A stretch of 64,000 bases of DNA from contig OX637796.1 in assembly GCA_951802425.1 (NCBI GenBank), forward strand, positions 1,178,001 through 1,242,000, written 5' to 3'. The DNA comes from Clavaria fumosa. Lineage: Eukaryota; Basidiomycota; Agaricomycetes; Agaricales; Clavariaceae. Made by a program: the position numbers and the translations under genes. A model generated the notes under the pieces. It was not told the DNA's origin, searched no databases, and was given only the letters and a program-made list of their open reading frames with translations. This document shows positions 20,799 through 32,394 of the stretch, piece by piece. How positions within the stretch are numbered: position 1 is the first letter of the stretch; every line of letters begins with the position of its first letter.

Positions 20799-22303
20799 TG
20801 TGGCTCGAATTGTGCCAGAAACGGGTTGTGCAGGAACGTACGATTTCGTTGGCTGGCTATTACGTTTCGACATGCTTAGGCACGACACGAGGTACCAAGG
20901 GCTCCGCTCGTCCGCTACGCGGCCCGCGCGCGGGGCAAGTCGTTGTGCCCACCGGACAAAGATGGAGGGTATTGCCATGTGTGAGTCTCGTGTTTTCGCC
21001 TCAAAATCGCACACATATCCAACAGCTACTCCCCTCTAATCTAGTGCGATGAGTTCTAAAATCTCACTCCTGTCCTCACCACAAGCGTAAGGCTAGTATG
21101 AACATGTTACAGAATATCGCCGCCCCATACAAGTCAAGTGGAGAAATGTGCCGTAGGTGACTGTGCAATGAGAAGCTTCAAGATAAAACTCACTTCGGAA
21201 AAGTCAGACAGAGTTACGGTATGCCCGGTAGGAGGAGGAGGAGAAGGTAAGGTCGTGGGCGCTGTCAACTACTCTGCCAGAGATTTCGCCTCTCAGTACA
21301 TGTTCTGCAACCCTGCTGCAGGAAATGTTTGCGCGCACTGGTCTGGCACAAAGTCATGTGACTATCAGTTAACCGAGCAGGCTTTCGTCCCTTTCTGATG
21401 TTGGCGAGCTCGTCGTCGTCGTCGTCAAAAAAAACATCTCCGCACCTTTGGTCCTGACTTGACCTAAATGCCGCTGCTATTACGGCAGGTAGAACACATT
21501 TACTCCACTGGTATCATAAGATTTCACATGAGGCCAATTGCGTTGATGGAAACACACGCGGTGCGACAGACACTCCATCAGATCAAGCTTGGCTGCGTTT
21601 GCTTTGCAGTTACGTTTTTTAGATAGTGCACAGCGTACAGAATAGAACGAAATACGCACTGTCCGACAGTTTACCATCGTAGAAAGTATACAGAAATACG
21701 GTACGCACATACGGAGAATAAACTATCGCGTTTTTTGGAATAATAATAACCTCAACGGCGATATACTCGCCTTCTTTATCCGTCCTTTCAATACATGAGA
21801 AAATTACGTTTCCCTCCACACCCAAAAAACAACATATCGCCGCACCTGTTTCTCCCACGCTGATAGAGGGACGGAGCAGGGTACGAGAACCACCGAAGTC
21901 GTTCTAGAAAGGGACATCCAACGCCCGTGGCCCAATTCAAAATGATCATTAAAGCATGATGGCGCGGATCTGTGCAAACAAGCGGGCATGAACACACGAG
22001 ATAGCCGTATAATCGCCCCACGCGCAGGGTTGACAAGTCGAGAAGGAAAGTAAGTCAGCGGCGAGACAAGCTGGGAAAAAGCTTCGGCGACGTACGTTCT
22101 TGTTCAGGAGCGCGCTGGCGGCAGAAGGGCAGTTTTGTTCCGGATAGGGAATCGCGATTGGAAGCCATGGCCGTGACAGGTGCCGTCACCGAGGGGGTGT
22201 TGCATTTTGTTGGTCGTCGACACAAGAAATCAGGAATTCGATTGCGGAAGATAACAACGATTCGATCATATACAATGGAAAGTCATATGACAGAAAGAGA
22301 ACG
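20799..22303. other. intergenic between PSD1 and the G-alpha gene
   Basis: About 1.5 kb. It contains short GTC triplet runs (about 21411-21426), a GGA triplet run (about 21231-21245) and short ORFs on both strands; no gene recognised. It includes the PSD1 promoter (minus strand) and the 3' end of the G-alpha transcript. Confidence 0.5.
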
Positions 22304-24055
22304 TCAGATCAGTGCCGCCACTTCAAGGGTCGAACGAAGAACAATGCTAAAGCGGGGGGGGGGGTTGAAAAAAAAAACGATGCGTTGGCAATGCCGGAAG
22401 CGGATGATGCGATGAGTAAATGTGATCGAGGGTGGGTGGGCAAGAATCTGAAAGAAATGAATGACGACTCACTCTGCAAAAGGGTGTGTAAGAGGTTGTG
22501 GCGACAGCCGCATTTGGAAACTCACCTTCAACAGCAGCCATCACCACCCGTAACATGGCCGTATCGGTTGCCGTCGTAATGCTTCGGCCGGTACGTAAAA
22601 GGTCACGATGCCAGTGTAGAGCCACGTACTGCATATATATCTCCCGTTCCTTCGACCGACCAGCCTTCTGTGCCAAACGCGAAAAACGTTTCTTGAAATA
22701 TTCGCGTCCGGCTTTCTCATCCTTGCGAGCACCCTCATAGTCCTGTTTGATAGAGACGCCTCCGTGAGCGAGTCCACCGGAAATGGACAAGAAGTAGTTA
22801 CTGGGAAAAAATTCTTGATATCTGAATGCAGGACTTTCTTCTCAAAAAGATCATTCTTGTTCAGGAAGAGTATCTGGGGGGTTGGCGGTGCTTAGTTGGT
22901 GTGTGACGGTAAGAACTTGCAATGCATATTTACTATGGAAGTTTGCTTGAACCATTGCGAGTGACATATTGAGTCCCATATCGTCATTGCATCTTGCATT
23001 TGGTTCTGAACACCTATATTTCAGAGGGTTGGCGGCGCGTGAGAGCACGCAGATGACTCACGGCATCCTTATCTTCCACCAAGCATTGATCGTAGCCGCT
23101 TAAGCTGACCATGAAAAGAATGCTCGTCACGTCTTGGAAACAATGTATCCACTTCCTTCGCTCGCTCTTCTGGCCGCCGACATCGACCATGAGCATCTCA
23201 TGATCTCTGAGTTGGAAGGTGGTCTCGGTGATGCCAATTGTCCGTGCTCGTGTGCGCACAATATCTTGTTCGTCTGGCACGTAGAAGGGATCGAATAATC
23301 GACCCAGATCGGAGAAAAAATATTCTAAGCTGTGCAAAAATGTCAGCATGATGATAAGGATACAATACTCGTCAAATGACAAACTTTTCAGGGAGAGCCG
23401 CTTCGTTACCCCTCTCCCAAGCCTTCTGGACACTTGGGTCATTCCACAACAACTTGAGCGGCTCATGGTAGGTCGTCGGGAACGGGTCTCCGTCCCGGAG
23501 GTCGGGAGCAGTTTCGATGAGCTCTACATGACAGAAGTTCTCTTCGCTCAGCTTCAGTTCCATGTCCTCCATCGCATCGAGGAGGTACTTGAGTCCGTGC
23601 GTAATATTGTTGAAGACGAGTTGCCGATAGCCTTCCACTTCTTGAGGAGAAAACGGTATACGATGGATGACACGCATTTGCTGATGACGTTTTCGGACGT
23701 GAGAATGTGCTGGACAACTGAGACGACGTGGAAAGAGGGCTAGAAGAGGCTGTTATTTGCAGATCAATGGCTCACCTTCAGAATGGTAGATTTTCCAGAA
23801 TCGCCTGATCCTAGCAACAGCACCTAAAGAATTGGCTGTTTAGCTCGAAATGGGATGAATTCTTGAGTGTTCGCTCGCCTTGAGCTGTGTCGCCATCTTT
23901 ATCTTGGCCTGGGAAAAGGCTAGGTGCTCAGTCTGCGTCCAGGTGGAGCCAATTTACGTGAAACAGACCTCTCTGAGATGTCGCTCAGCTTCTCTGTGCA
24001 ATGTTTTCTCGTCTTCGGTGCCTTCAACGCGCGCTGAGGACAAACAGGCTCCCAT
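22304..24055 (-). CDS. heterotrimeric G-protein alpha subunit (divergent)
   Basis: Signal-transducing GTPase at the plasma membrane. ATG at 24055 begins MGACLSSARVEGTEDEK: Gly2 is a likely N-myristoylation site and Cys4 a likely palmitoylation site. The P-loop exon reads VLLLGSGDSGKSTILK. An alpha-helical region follows (FPTTYHEPLKLLWNDPSVQK), then switch I RTRARTIGITETTF, switch II MLMVDVGGQKSERRKWIHCF, NQMQDAMTIWDSICHSQWFK, the guanine-specificity motif FLNKNDLFEKK, YMH joined to ITTATDTAMLRVV, and a spliced last exon ending TLEVAALI with stop at 22304. The usual GESGKS is GDSGKS and the usual TCATDT is TTATDT, so this is not a canonical Gpa1-type copy; mushrooms carry expanded sets of divergent G-alphas. 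About nine exons. It diverges from UTP18 across 413 bp. Confidence 0.87.
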
Positions 24056-24468
24056 GATGGGCGTACAAGTGGCCTAGAACTGTAACTGAGCTGAATATAA
24101 ACGTGGTTCTGAGAGAAGGACACAAAAGTCGGATAGATAGAGGAAAGTGATTGCAGCCGAAAGGAGTGAGGATGCGGTCGCGCAACCGATTAGGAAACAC
24201 GTCTCGTGAGTCTTCCTTATGTAAGCTGCTACCTCAGCTCAGCAACAAAAAAGGGACTGATTTTCATCAGCTTACACCGCAACGACCAAGTAAAACAACG
24301 GGAATACCTCAAGGAGGTAAGGTGAAAGCTGTGCGTCTATTTCGCCAATTTCATATTTTTTTCCAAGCTAAACCGTGGGTGAAATTGGCGTTCTCACACG
24401 AGCCATTGCATGGGTACAGCAGTGCCTGACATCGTGGCTGTGTTGCTCCATTGCATCTCAGCACTGAT
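24056..24468. promoter_or_regulatory. shared divergent promoter region, G-alpha and UTP18
   Basis: 413 bp between two start codons on opposite strands. No specific factor site is proposed. Confidence 0.4.
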
Positions 24469-26505
24469 ATGCCAAAGTCAGCGAGAAAAAAAAAGAAATT
24501 GGCACAACCCGTCGTCGGACAAGCATCTACTGAACCAAAACCACTTGGGTCCGTTACAGAGGGCGGTGAAGACAAGGACGACGAGGAGCGGCAGCTTGAA
24601 AGTGTGCTTTTCGGCATTCCTTTTAAACTAGCGAAAAGGAATGGCCAGGGCAACGGCGACGGCGATGGGAGCGCATGGTGTGCTTCTGTTGTCGGTAAAG
24701 AAACGGAGAATCTGATGGATGAGGATGTGAGCACCGAAGATTCTCTCTTTTCCCTGGCGCTTACGGGGGGCTGATTCCGTTTGTTTCTTGTGCTTCGGAG
24801 CTTAGCTATTTTATCTCGACAGTGGTGTGCCCCCAGATGTGTCCTTGGGCGCTGAAGACGAACCAGATGGGCTCGCATCACCTCCCTCACATATCTCAGA
24901 CGACTCAGACGACTCAGACGACCCCGACCGGGATGCATCGTCCGCCGCCGTACCCGCTCCCCCCCCAACATCAAAACGACGGACAGCATGGGAAGACCCA
25001 GATGACGCCAACCTCAACGTGTCTCTCGCCTCCTCTACTCGCTTGCGCAAGCTTCGCGACACTGCAAGCGACGATGTGGTCGGCGGACGCGAGTACGAAC
25101 GACGCCTGCGACGACAGTACGAGAGGATCCATCCCACACCGCAGTGGGCCCTGAATGCCAGGAAGAAGCTCGCACCCAAGCGAACAAGGAGCGTTTCTGC
25201 CTCTTCGGATGACACAGACGATGGCGAGGAAACGCGTAGGATTTTATCATCCACCAACGGAGTGTTAGCCTCATCCGAAAGGACCCGGACACGCGCCTTA
25301 CCATCGGGGACGATCGCTATCGAGCGTTTACGCGACGCAAATCAAGCCGCACCGTCAGATGGAGATGTCAAAGTCGTCCGATTTCACCCGTCGCCTCAAA
25401 TCCCTGTCTTGCTAACGACAGGTGCGGATCGACGCGCCCGTTTATTCAACGTACGCTTTCGAATCCTCTCAACCGTCCGCCTATCTACTGATACACTCAA
25501 ACCACAGATCGATGGTCTCACCAACCCACACCTGCAGACCCTGCACATCCCCTCTCTTCCATTAACAACCGCGTCCTTCCACCCCTCCGGCTCCAGCATC
25601 CTCTTCACTGGGCCCCGGCCCTTCCACTACACCTACGACCTGCAGTCCGGCGCGACGCAGCGCTCGCCGCGCGGGCTCTGGGGCACGACCTTCAACGCCG
25701 CGCAGCCCGCCGCGCAGGACGCAAGCATGGCCGTGTGCGCGTTCAGCCCAGACGGCGCGCTCCTCGCCGTCGCGGGCCGCCGCGGCTACGTCCACCTCGT
25801 TGACTGGTCTGGCGGAAGTGGCGCGCACGTCATCGGCAGCGTCAAGATGAACACGCCCGTCAAGGACGTCTGGTGGGCTACTGCGTCCGCAGGACACGAC
25901 CTGCCGCAGGGGCGCACCCTCATGAGCCTCGGTGAGGACTCGACCGTCTATGTATGGGACGTCGCGGAACGCAAGTGCCTCCGGCGCTGGCAGGACGACG
26001 GCGGTTTTGGCAGCAAAATTATGAGCGGCGACGCCGCTGGGAAGTATCTCACCATAGGGTACGTATCCGCGCGACCTCGTGTCCGAATCTTCCTTCATGT
26101 TTCCATATAGGAGCAACACCGGCCTCGTCAATATATACGGACCAGCCCACGCCACCAGCGATAAGCCCAAACCTCTCAAGACCATCGGTAACCTGACGAC
26201 CTCCATCTCAGGCCTACGATTCAACCACGACTCTCAGCTGCTCGCTATGAGCAGCAAAGACAAAAAGGATCAAATGCGCTTGGTCTGTCTGAGTCTCTCG
26301 ACCACGTAACAACTCTTTTACTCATTCTCATGTCCTGCAGATCCACCTTCCGTCGCTCACTGCTTTTGCCAACTGGCCGACGTTCAGCACCCCGTTAGGT
26401 CATGTCACCTCGTTCGACTTTTCTGCAGGAAGTGAATACATCGCGATCGGAAATAATAGAGGAAGAGTGCTGCTGTATCATCTACGCGACTTCGCCTCTC
26501 AATAG
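24469..26505 (+). CDS. UTP18: U3 snoRNP / SSU processome WD-repeat protein Utp18
   Basis: Nucleolar WD40 component of the small-subunit processome for 18S rRNA maturation. ATG at 24469 gives the basic start MPKSARKKKKLAQP. A conserved early block GEDKDDEERQLESVLFG follows, then acidic low-complexity sequence (SDDSDDSDDPDRD) and the Utp18 hallmark TAWEDPDDANLNVSLAS. The block EYERRLRRQYERIHPTPQWA is also typical. WD repeats start with VKVVRFHPSPQIPVLLTTGA and continue through SGSSILFTGPRPFHYTYDL, VCAFSPDGALLAVAGRRGYV, TLMSLGEDSTVYVWDV and NTGLVNIYG, ending GRVLLYHLRDFASQ (stop at 26505). About five exons. The exon 1-2 join has no GT donor; a GC donor at 24770 keeps the frame. Confidence 0.9.
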
Positions 26506-26661
26506 TTATCCCCTCTAAAGATGATCTCGTGGTCACACAACTCGTCTGCATTGAAATTTGGGACTATAATACATGAAGTGTCAACATGTCAACCATACTT
26601 CAGCGTCTGGTATGGATGGAGCTTGAAGAATGGGGGTGCAAATACAATTACCGTGAGAAGT

Positions 26662-29600
26662 TCAGTTGGGCGTGTAGCGGGAAAGAAGATCCGTGTAAGT
26701 CTTTGACAACTGGACCCCATGACTTAAGTCTATTGACAGGGAATTTCGGTTTAGAAAAGAGCACGCACCTTCTCCGCGCGTTTCTCACCGTCAGAGACGA
26801 ATCTGCAAATGCTCGTCGCCGCCTCGAACCAACGCTTCGCTTCGTCCAACAGGCACGTGCTATGACGCTAGAGTAAAAGAGACGCGATCCTACCATGCAA
26901 GGAAAAAACAGGGACAAACTGGAGGCATTCAATCCCCGTATTGTACGATGTGGCCAGAAGCCAGTGTCGCTCGTCGGAAGGATAGGCCTGTGAGCCAAAG
27001 CACATCAATACTTGATCAGCGCGCTTGACTACAAATTGGAGAACCGAACAAAAAAACACACGTCATCCGAGTTTTCCAGACTGTCTTCGTTCTCACGCAT
27101 GACGGTGATGGCCTGTTCCACGTATCCAACAGCCTTTGCTCTATCTGCGGCAGAATCTCGGCAGAGGAGCATTGTGCAGACGCCCCGTAACCACCGAGAG
27201 AATTTCTCCAGGGAGAAAAATTCTCGATCTAGGCTGGTGTGAAGGATGGCCTGGAGTATCATGAGATTCGGTTCTTCTCAGGTATGATGACTAAAGCGCG
27301 CGCCTCGGAAGCAGATAAGAGAACTGTGCCTCGCGTTAGCACGTGATACGTCAAAAAAAATCACTCACCATCCACGGGGCAGTCCGTCTGAGACCACTTA
27401 AGCACAAGGGTCAGGGAGGAAAGCATGAAGATGGTCGGAGATCGTTACCAGGATGCTTGCGATGGCTTCGAAGGTGCTGAGCAGGGACGCGTCTGAGTGG
27501 ATCATTTGCTACATTCCCGTTATAGGAAATGCCTTCCAAGAATAAACAAGAATATACTTCAGTCATTTCGGCCACACGTGCCCATTCTTTGAGCTCGGCG
27601 AGAAGCTCTACTTCAAAAACCCGAATGACATGTAGAAATGAGCCGAGCCTGGCGGCATCAGAGTCTGGTGCAATGTTGAAGTTAGACGTGATGGCATTTA
27701 TTTTCTCTTTGCATGACGTGATATCGGCGAGAACCTGGCGGCGACGTTCATTCTACCTTATGGGTTAGCGGCAGCAAAAACAACGGTGGAAGGCTTCACC
27801 ATGGAGGCAATATCGTTGGTTACCGCGCGACGAATGGCGAAAACTGTGATCTCATAAGCTTACAGAAGTGAAGGGCTGAGCGTAAGCGTTTACCTCGGCA
27901 CGCAATTCCGGCGTACAAGATGTCAACAAGATTCAGTCGGAGGTCTAAATCAGCCTCAACGGGCATGGCTTCAATATAGAGCTCCAGCAACTGCACGAGT
28001 TAAATTCGGCAATTCTACCCGGGCGGAACGCTCACCTCTCCCGAGATCGCGAACAGCTTGGCAAGCGACTCCTCCGCATCTACCCATTCCGAGCAACCTT
28101 GGATCGCGCAATTATATGCGGTCCGCCACAGCCAGGATATATCCTGTGTCAGCATAGGCAAAGTGCCTTTTAATTTGGCAGACCGCGCCAGGGCAGACGC
28201 TGGCCAAAAGATGAATTTCTCTCCCATATAGTATAGATGATCACAAGCATACCCGTGCCGAAGTGATTGAGTAACGTAGGAATAAGACCCGGCCTACGTT
28301 CAGTGGATATTACTTCGCGTTCTCCGAGCGAGAAAGGGATTGGCTTACGCATCAGAACCAGGTTCTGAGAGAACGGACTGAACAAGTCTAATAATGCACC
28401 GGGTCAGCGTGACCCCCTCGACAACCGTGTCACCGCTCTCTTGAGCCTTCATCGATCTGAGCATTTCCTCGAGGACCTTGAGAAGGAGCGTTTTCATATT
28501 TGACTCATGGGAAAGTTGCGTCGCTAGCCGGAGCATGTCTCGGTTGAAGTCTGGCGCTTTCACCATGCCTTGTACAGCTGCGATACCTGGGCAATTCTCT
28601 TTAATCAAGACGGATCACCGCAAAGCATCCATGCTTTACCTTCATCCTCAAGGCCTTGAATCGACAAAATAGGATCAGCAGGATAGGATGCGTAACTACA
28701 ATACCGACCTTGTTTTACAGCAGCCAACAAGAGAAGATAATGAGTTGCGGCTTCATTTGTTGAACAACGTCGAGTCACAGTGGTAGCCTTAGAATATTCG
28801 CCCTTCTCAATGTAGCATAATGCTGCCTTGCGGTAGCACTTTGCACGGGTCGACGCGGCGACAGTTTGGAAGGCTTTATGCGTTCCGGCCATAAACCACT
28901 CCGCGGCCTGCGACCATCTCTTATGGCGATAATGACGATCACCATATTGCCATAGAAGCTGCGGCCTCGTCGGTCACCGACACGCTGTGGCCTTAAGAAG
29001 AAGTGTCCACGTACGGCGACACAGGCGGCTGCTAGTATTTCCGGGACTTCGTATTCCGCCTGCACAACCGCTATTGATCGTCAAAATCAGAGGGAGGTGC
29101 ATGGGAGTAATTCAATTCATCGTGAACACACCTGTAAACGCAGCTTCCAAATCAGACATGGCTCTCTCATGGGTCTCGTCCTTCGCGCAGTGAAAAATGA
29201 GCGGCAACAGCACACGGTCGAGGAAGGGCAGGCCAGAATTATCTGTCGCATTCAGGAAGCGGACGATGCATGCTTGAAACAGTGAGGTGACAAAAACGCT
29301 GAGTTGTGGCTGCTCAGCACGAGTGATGCGCAAGCGAGATTGATTGCAAACAATGCCACTTACTGCTGATCCGGAAACGACTTCAACTCTTGCAAAACGC
29401 TGTCCGTGTGATGTTCAGTAGAATAGCAGCATGTGCTTAGTCTAACGTACGCGGCGCAATTTTCCTCCGTAAATTTAAAATTGTCCAGTATTGCGCTGAA
29501 GGCTTGAACAAAGAGCCGATCAGATAAGGACGACGGATGCTGAACTCAGATAGCTACCATCAAGCAGCACTGGTTCCGCGACTTTACGCCGTTTGAGCAC

Positions 29601-31366
29601 TCGCCATTTCATCCAGCAAAGTTCCAGATAGTCGAGTCGTCCCTGATCATGAAGGCTCTGAGGACCACAGAACTGCGAGTACTGTTTGCTTCTACCTTTG
29701 CATTGCCTTCCAACGGCGCTGGAGTAAGCAACTCATTCAGAGTAACTTCTGCGCGCATCAGGTTCTCTGCATCATGTGAAGCCGAATGGAAATACGCATT
29801 AGCTGCAGGTGTCTGTCAGCAGTGGGCCTATCTCTATAATGAGTGTATGCTACAAACCAAGGTTGATGAGGATGCAATGCTGAAAAATACATGAGCACTG
29901 CTACCGAGGGCAAAGGCTCCCAATGCTCCCACCTTGAGTTCAGTTATGCCAGGAATTGCCTTATCGTCCACTTTCTCGACGAGAGAGAAGGCCCTCTGCA
30001 GCCATCGGACCGCCCTGTATGCATTTGATCCCTTGCCCTGTCCCGAGTCGCTGTTGAGAATAGATTCGCCGATCTGAAGCAACTTCCACGCCAGGAGTTC
30101 ATGCTGTACACCAATTCCAACGCCCGAAAATTTATTTTACATAAAAAAAAAGTCCTCACATCGTGGGCAAGCAACTTGGGAAAACGATCGTTGTATTCTC
30201 AAGCCGAAGACGCTGTTAGGTAGGCCAGGACCGCACGCAGCGTTCTTTTCACGCACCTGTGATTTTGTCCAGCATATATTCCGCCACTGATTCGTTCCCT
30301 TCCCTGAACGCCTGTTAGAATAGGTAAATTAAAGGGTTGCATACGCAGTACATGCGGTGGAGCTCACGGCTTCCATTCTGCAGGATAAGTAAACCACGGT
30401 TGCGCGTGCGCTAACCAGCTGATGTATTCCCTGCGGGTCGTCTGCCTTTCTGAGCATGTCTTCATACTTGTAAGGGTGGCGATCGCGGGTAACATATGAA
30501 CATCTGCAAGGAAGGATTCCCGACGGAAGTCACCTTAGCGGCGCAGCCAAGGACGCTTGCGGCGGCAGCGTGACTCCCAAGCTCTGATGTCGGAATAAAA
30601 TAAAAATAAAATAAAAATAAAAATCGATAACGTTATCACGGTCGGTTAAAAATGTGCGACCGGATTAAAAAAAGAACACGTCACGTACCTGAGAGCGTTG
30701 CGCCGGCCTTGCTCGCTGTTTGCAACACATGGATGATACCTTGCTTGGCCGATGAACCCTGATCGTGGATGAATCATGGGCTGCGCACGGACTTTGAATG
30801 CCTGGGTTTTGTTCCAGCCCTGCCTCAATCAGACGAAACCCGGCTAGCCTCACTGCAAAGGGCGCATCGATCGATATTTCAGAGAAGGTCAGTTCCAGAT
30901 ACGATAATACAGGGGTAAACTGACGAGCCGCGATCACGGGATGCTGGTCAATATTATCATCTTGACGAAGGAGAGACGAATTCCACAAGTGGACACCTAA
31001 TCGGGAATCGAACGTTCAGAATAAATGCACCGTAGCGCAAATGGGGCAACGAAAGAAAAAAGGAAAAAGGAGAGACCTTCCCTGTCCAAGTCCTCGGCCA
31101 TGTCGAACCAGGCACGCTGCTCTGATCTCGAACGCTGCTCTGTAAACTGCTCCGCAAGAGCCGCCAGCCGATGGAGATCGTCTACCAGGGTTGCACCCCA
31201 GCCGTCAAGCTTGCTGTCCTTGACCCTGACAATGAGTTCTGTTGGCGGCGTCAAAGGATGTGTGAACCGCAACAGCAAGAGGCCCCAAAGTTCTCTCACC
31301 CTTCATGCTATCATAAGTGTCCTGCAGGCTGAGAGGCGCTTTCCTTTTCTTGCTAGCGCTCATCAT
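26662..31366 (-). CDS. SPO22/ZIP4-like meiosis-specific TPR protein
   Basis: Large helical-repeat protein of the Spo22/Zip4 (animal TEX11) family, which promotes crossover formation on meiotic chromosomes. ATG at 31366 begins MMSASKKRKAPLSLQDTYD. Next exons: LDGWGATLVDDLHRLAALAE, RAWFDMAEDLDREG, LSYLELTFSEISIDAPFAVR, and the family word QTASKAGATLSG. In the middle, SNAYRAVRWLQRAFSLVEKV is the tetratricopeptide-like block used to define the Spo22 domain, followed by DYLELCWMKWRVLKRRKVAE. Later: AKCYRKAALCYIEKGEYSKA, RWLRGVCTMLLCRDSAADRA, YPSDERHWLLATSYNTGIEC (the family's YP..E..WL..T.WN.GI signature), KRWFEAATSICRFVSDGEK, and a last exon TYTDLLSRYTPN with stop at 26662. Many (roughly 15-20) small exons, so the boundaries are approximate. 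The stop is 157 bp from the convergent UTP18 stop. A decayed partial copy lies just upstream. Confidence 0.8.
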
Positions 31367-31392
31367 GCAGTGGTGAAGAAAATCCCAGGTCA

Positions 31393-31419
31393 GACGCGCG
31401 CTGTCACGCGCCGGATCAC
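31393..31419. promoter_or_regulatory. 27-bp GC-rich motif upstream of SPO22 start, repeated at the relic copy
   Basis: It begins GACGCGCGCTGTCACGCGCC and lies 27 bp upstream of the SPO22 start codon. The identical 27 bp occurs at 33634-33660, upstream of the decayed copy, although neighbouring sequence has diverged strongly. Confidence 0.45.
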
Positions 31420-32394
31420 CGACACGCAAGTTGGAACGCGTGACCTAGGGAAATATGGCAAAGAATTACCGCATCAAGAAACCGATTCGAGCTCCTCTCC
31501 CTCCCAAAATTCTGTTCGGGTGGGAGTGAAAAGGCCGGGGGCTGTGTACCGCTCCGCTGGTAATAACGCTATTTCAGCTACAGTACCGTATGACTTACCA
31601 AAACCTGCTTTGTGATATATACACAGGTATTGGAAGCCATGTTTGGCTAGATAGGATCCGCCAACAAAGTGCAACACCCAACACCGACACGAACCCTGTA
31701 CAACCACAAATCGCATTTTACAATATTGGGACGTCGACGTGACATTGATGGTGCTTAGGAATTTCGCTCCCCCCAAACGTATCCCAAGCTTTGATGTGCC
31801 ACTCTCCGCGGCCCATCACGACCTCTTTATAGCAAAAATGGCGATCGCTGTGTCCTTCACAGAAGCTGCAACCCCGCTGCTTGGGAAGACACAAGTACTG
31901 TGTAACACGACCACGGCACTATAAGCGTCCTTCGGGACTTGAAATCCAAAAATGTAACTGACAACGCCGAGAGCGGAAGGTCAACCAAGGAGCATGGAGT
32001 TCTGATCGTTCTCTCTCAGCTTCTCATTGTCGTCCCAGCGGCGCGGTAGTGATCAAAATGAATTCGGTGCGTTCTCCGCGTTATGGGAAGCTGAAAGAGA
32101 ACACGCGTTGGCTGCAGATACGAAGTAAGGGGCCCGTGACCCGGTTACAGTAGAGACCCAGAACCGCATGAGGATGGCAAGCTGTAAGATGTGTGAGTAC
32201 GGTTGCCAGCGCAGACCTGAGTTCCCTCTTCCCATTTTTGTCTTATCGACCACCCTTGAACAAGAGAGAAAGCTGGTTGTGGTCACCGGACCGATTCCCA
32301 TCCCAGGTCCTCCATGGAAACGTTGATTTGTCCATCTGGAGCAGTGTCTATGCCTCAAGTTCGTGCGGTGCGGTGTATATTACGGAAACTTCCT
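31420..32394. other. upstream of SPO22, no intact gene
   Basis: About 1 kb with only short ORFs. It separates the intact gene from its decayed copy. The stretch at 32050-32360 might be a further eroded part of the copy, but I cannot align it convincingly. Confidence 0.4.

Noticed and set aside
21138..21398. Small ORF with a Ras/Rho-like start (EKCAVGDCA)
   Set aside because: The resemblance ends after a few residues. There is no GKT/S, no DTAG and no NKxD, and the rest is low complexity.
30985..31060. tRNA-like B-box sequence (GTTCGATTCC on the minus strand)
   Set aside because: It falls in an intron of the SPO22-like gene. No A-box or acceptor-stem pairing could be found at tRNA spacing, so it is treated as chance.
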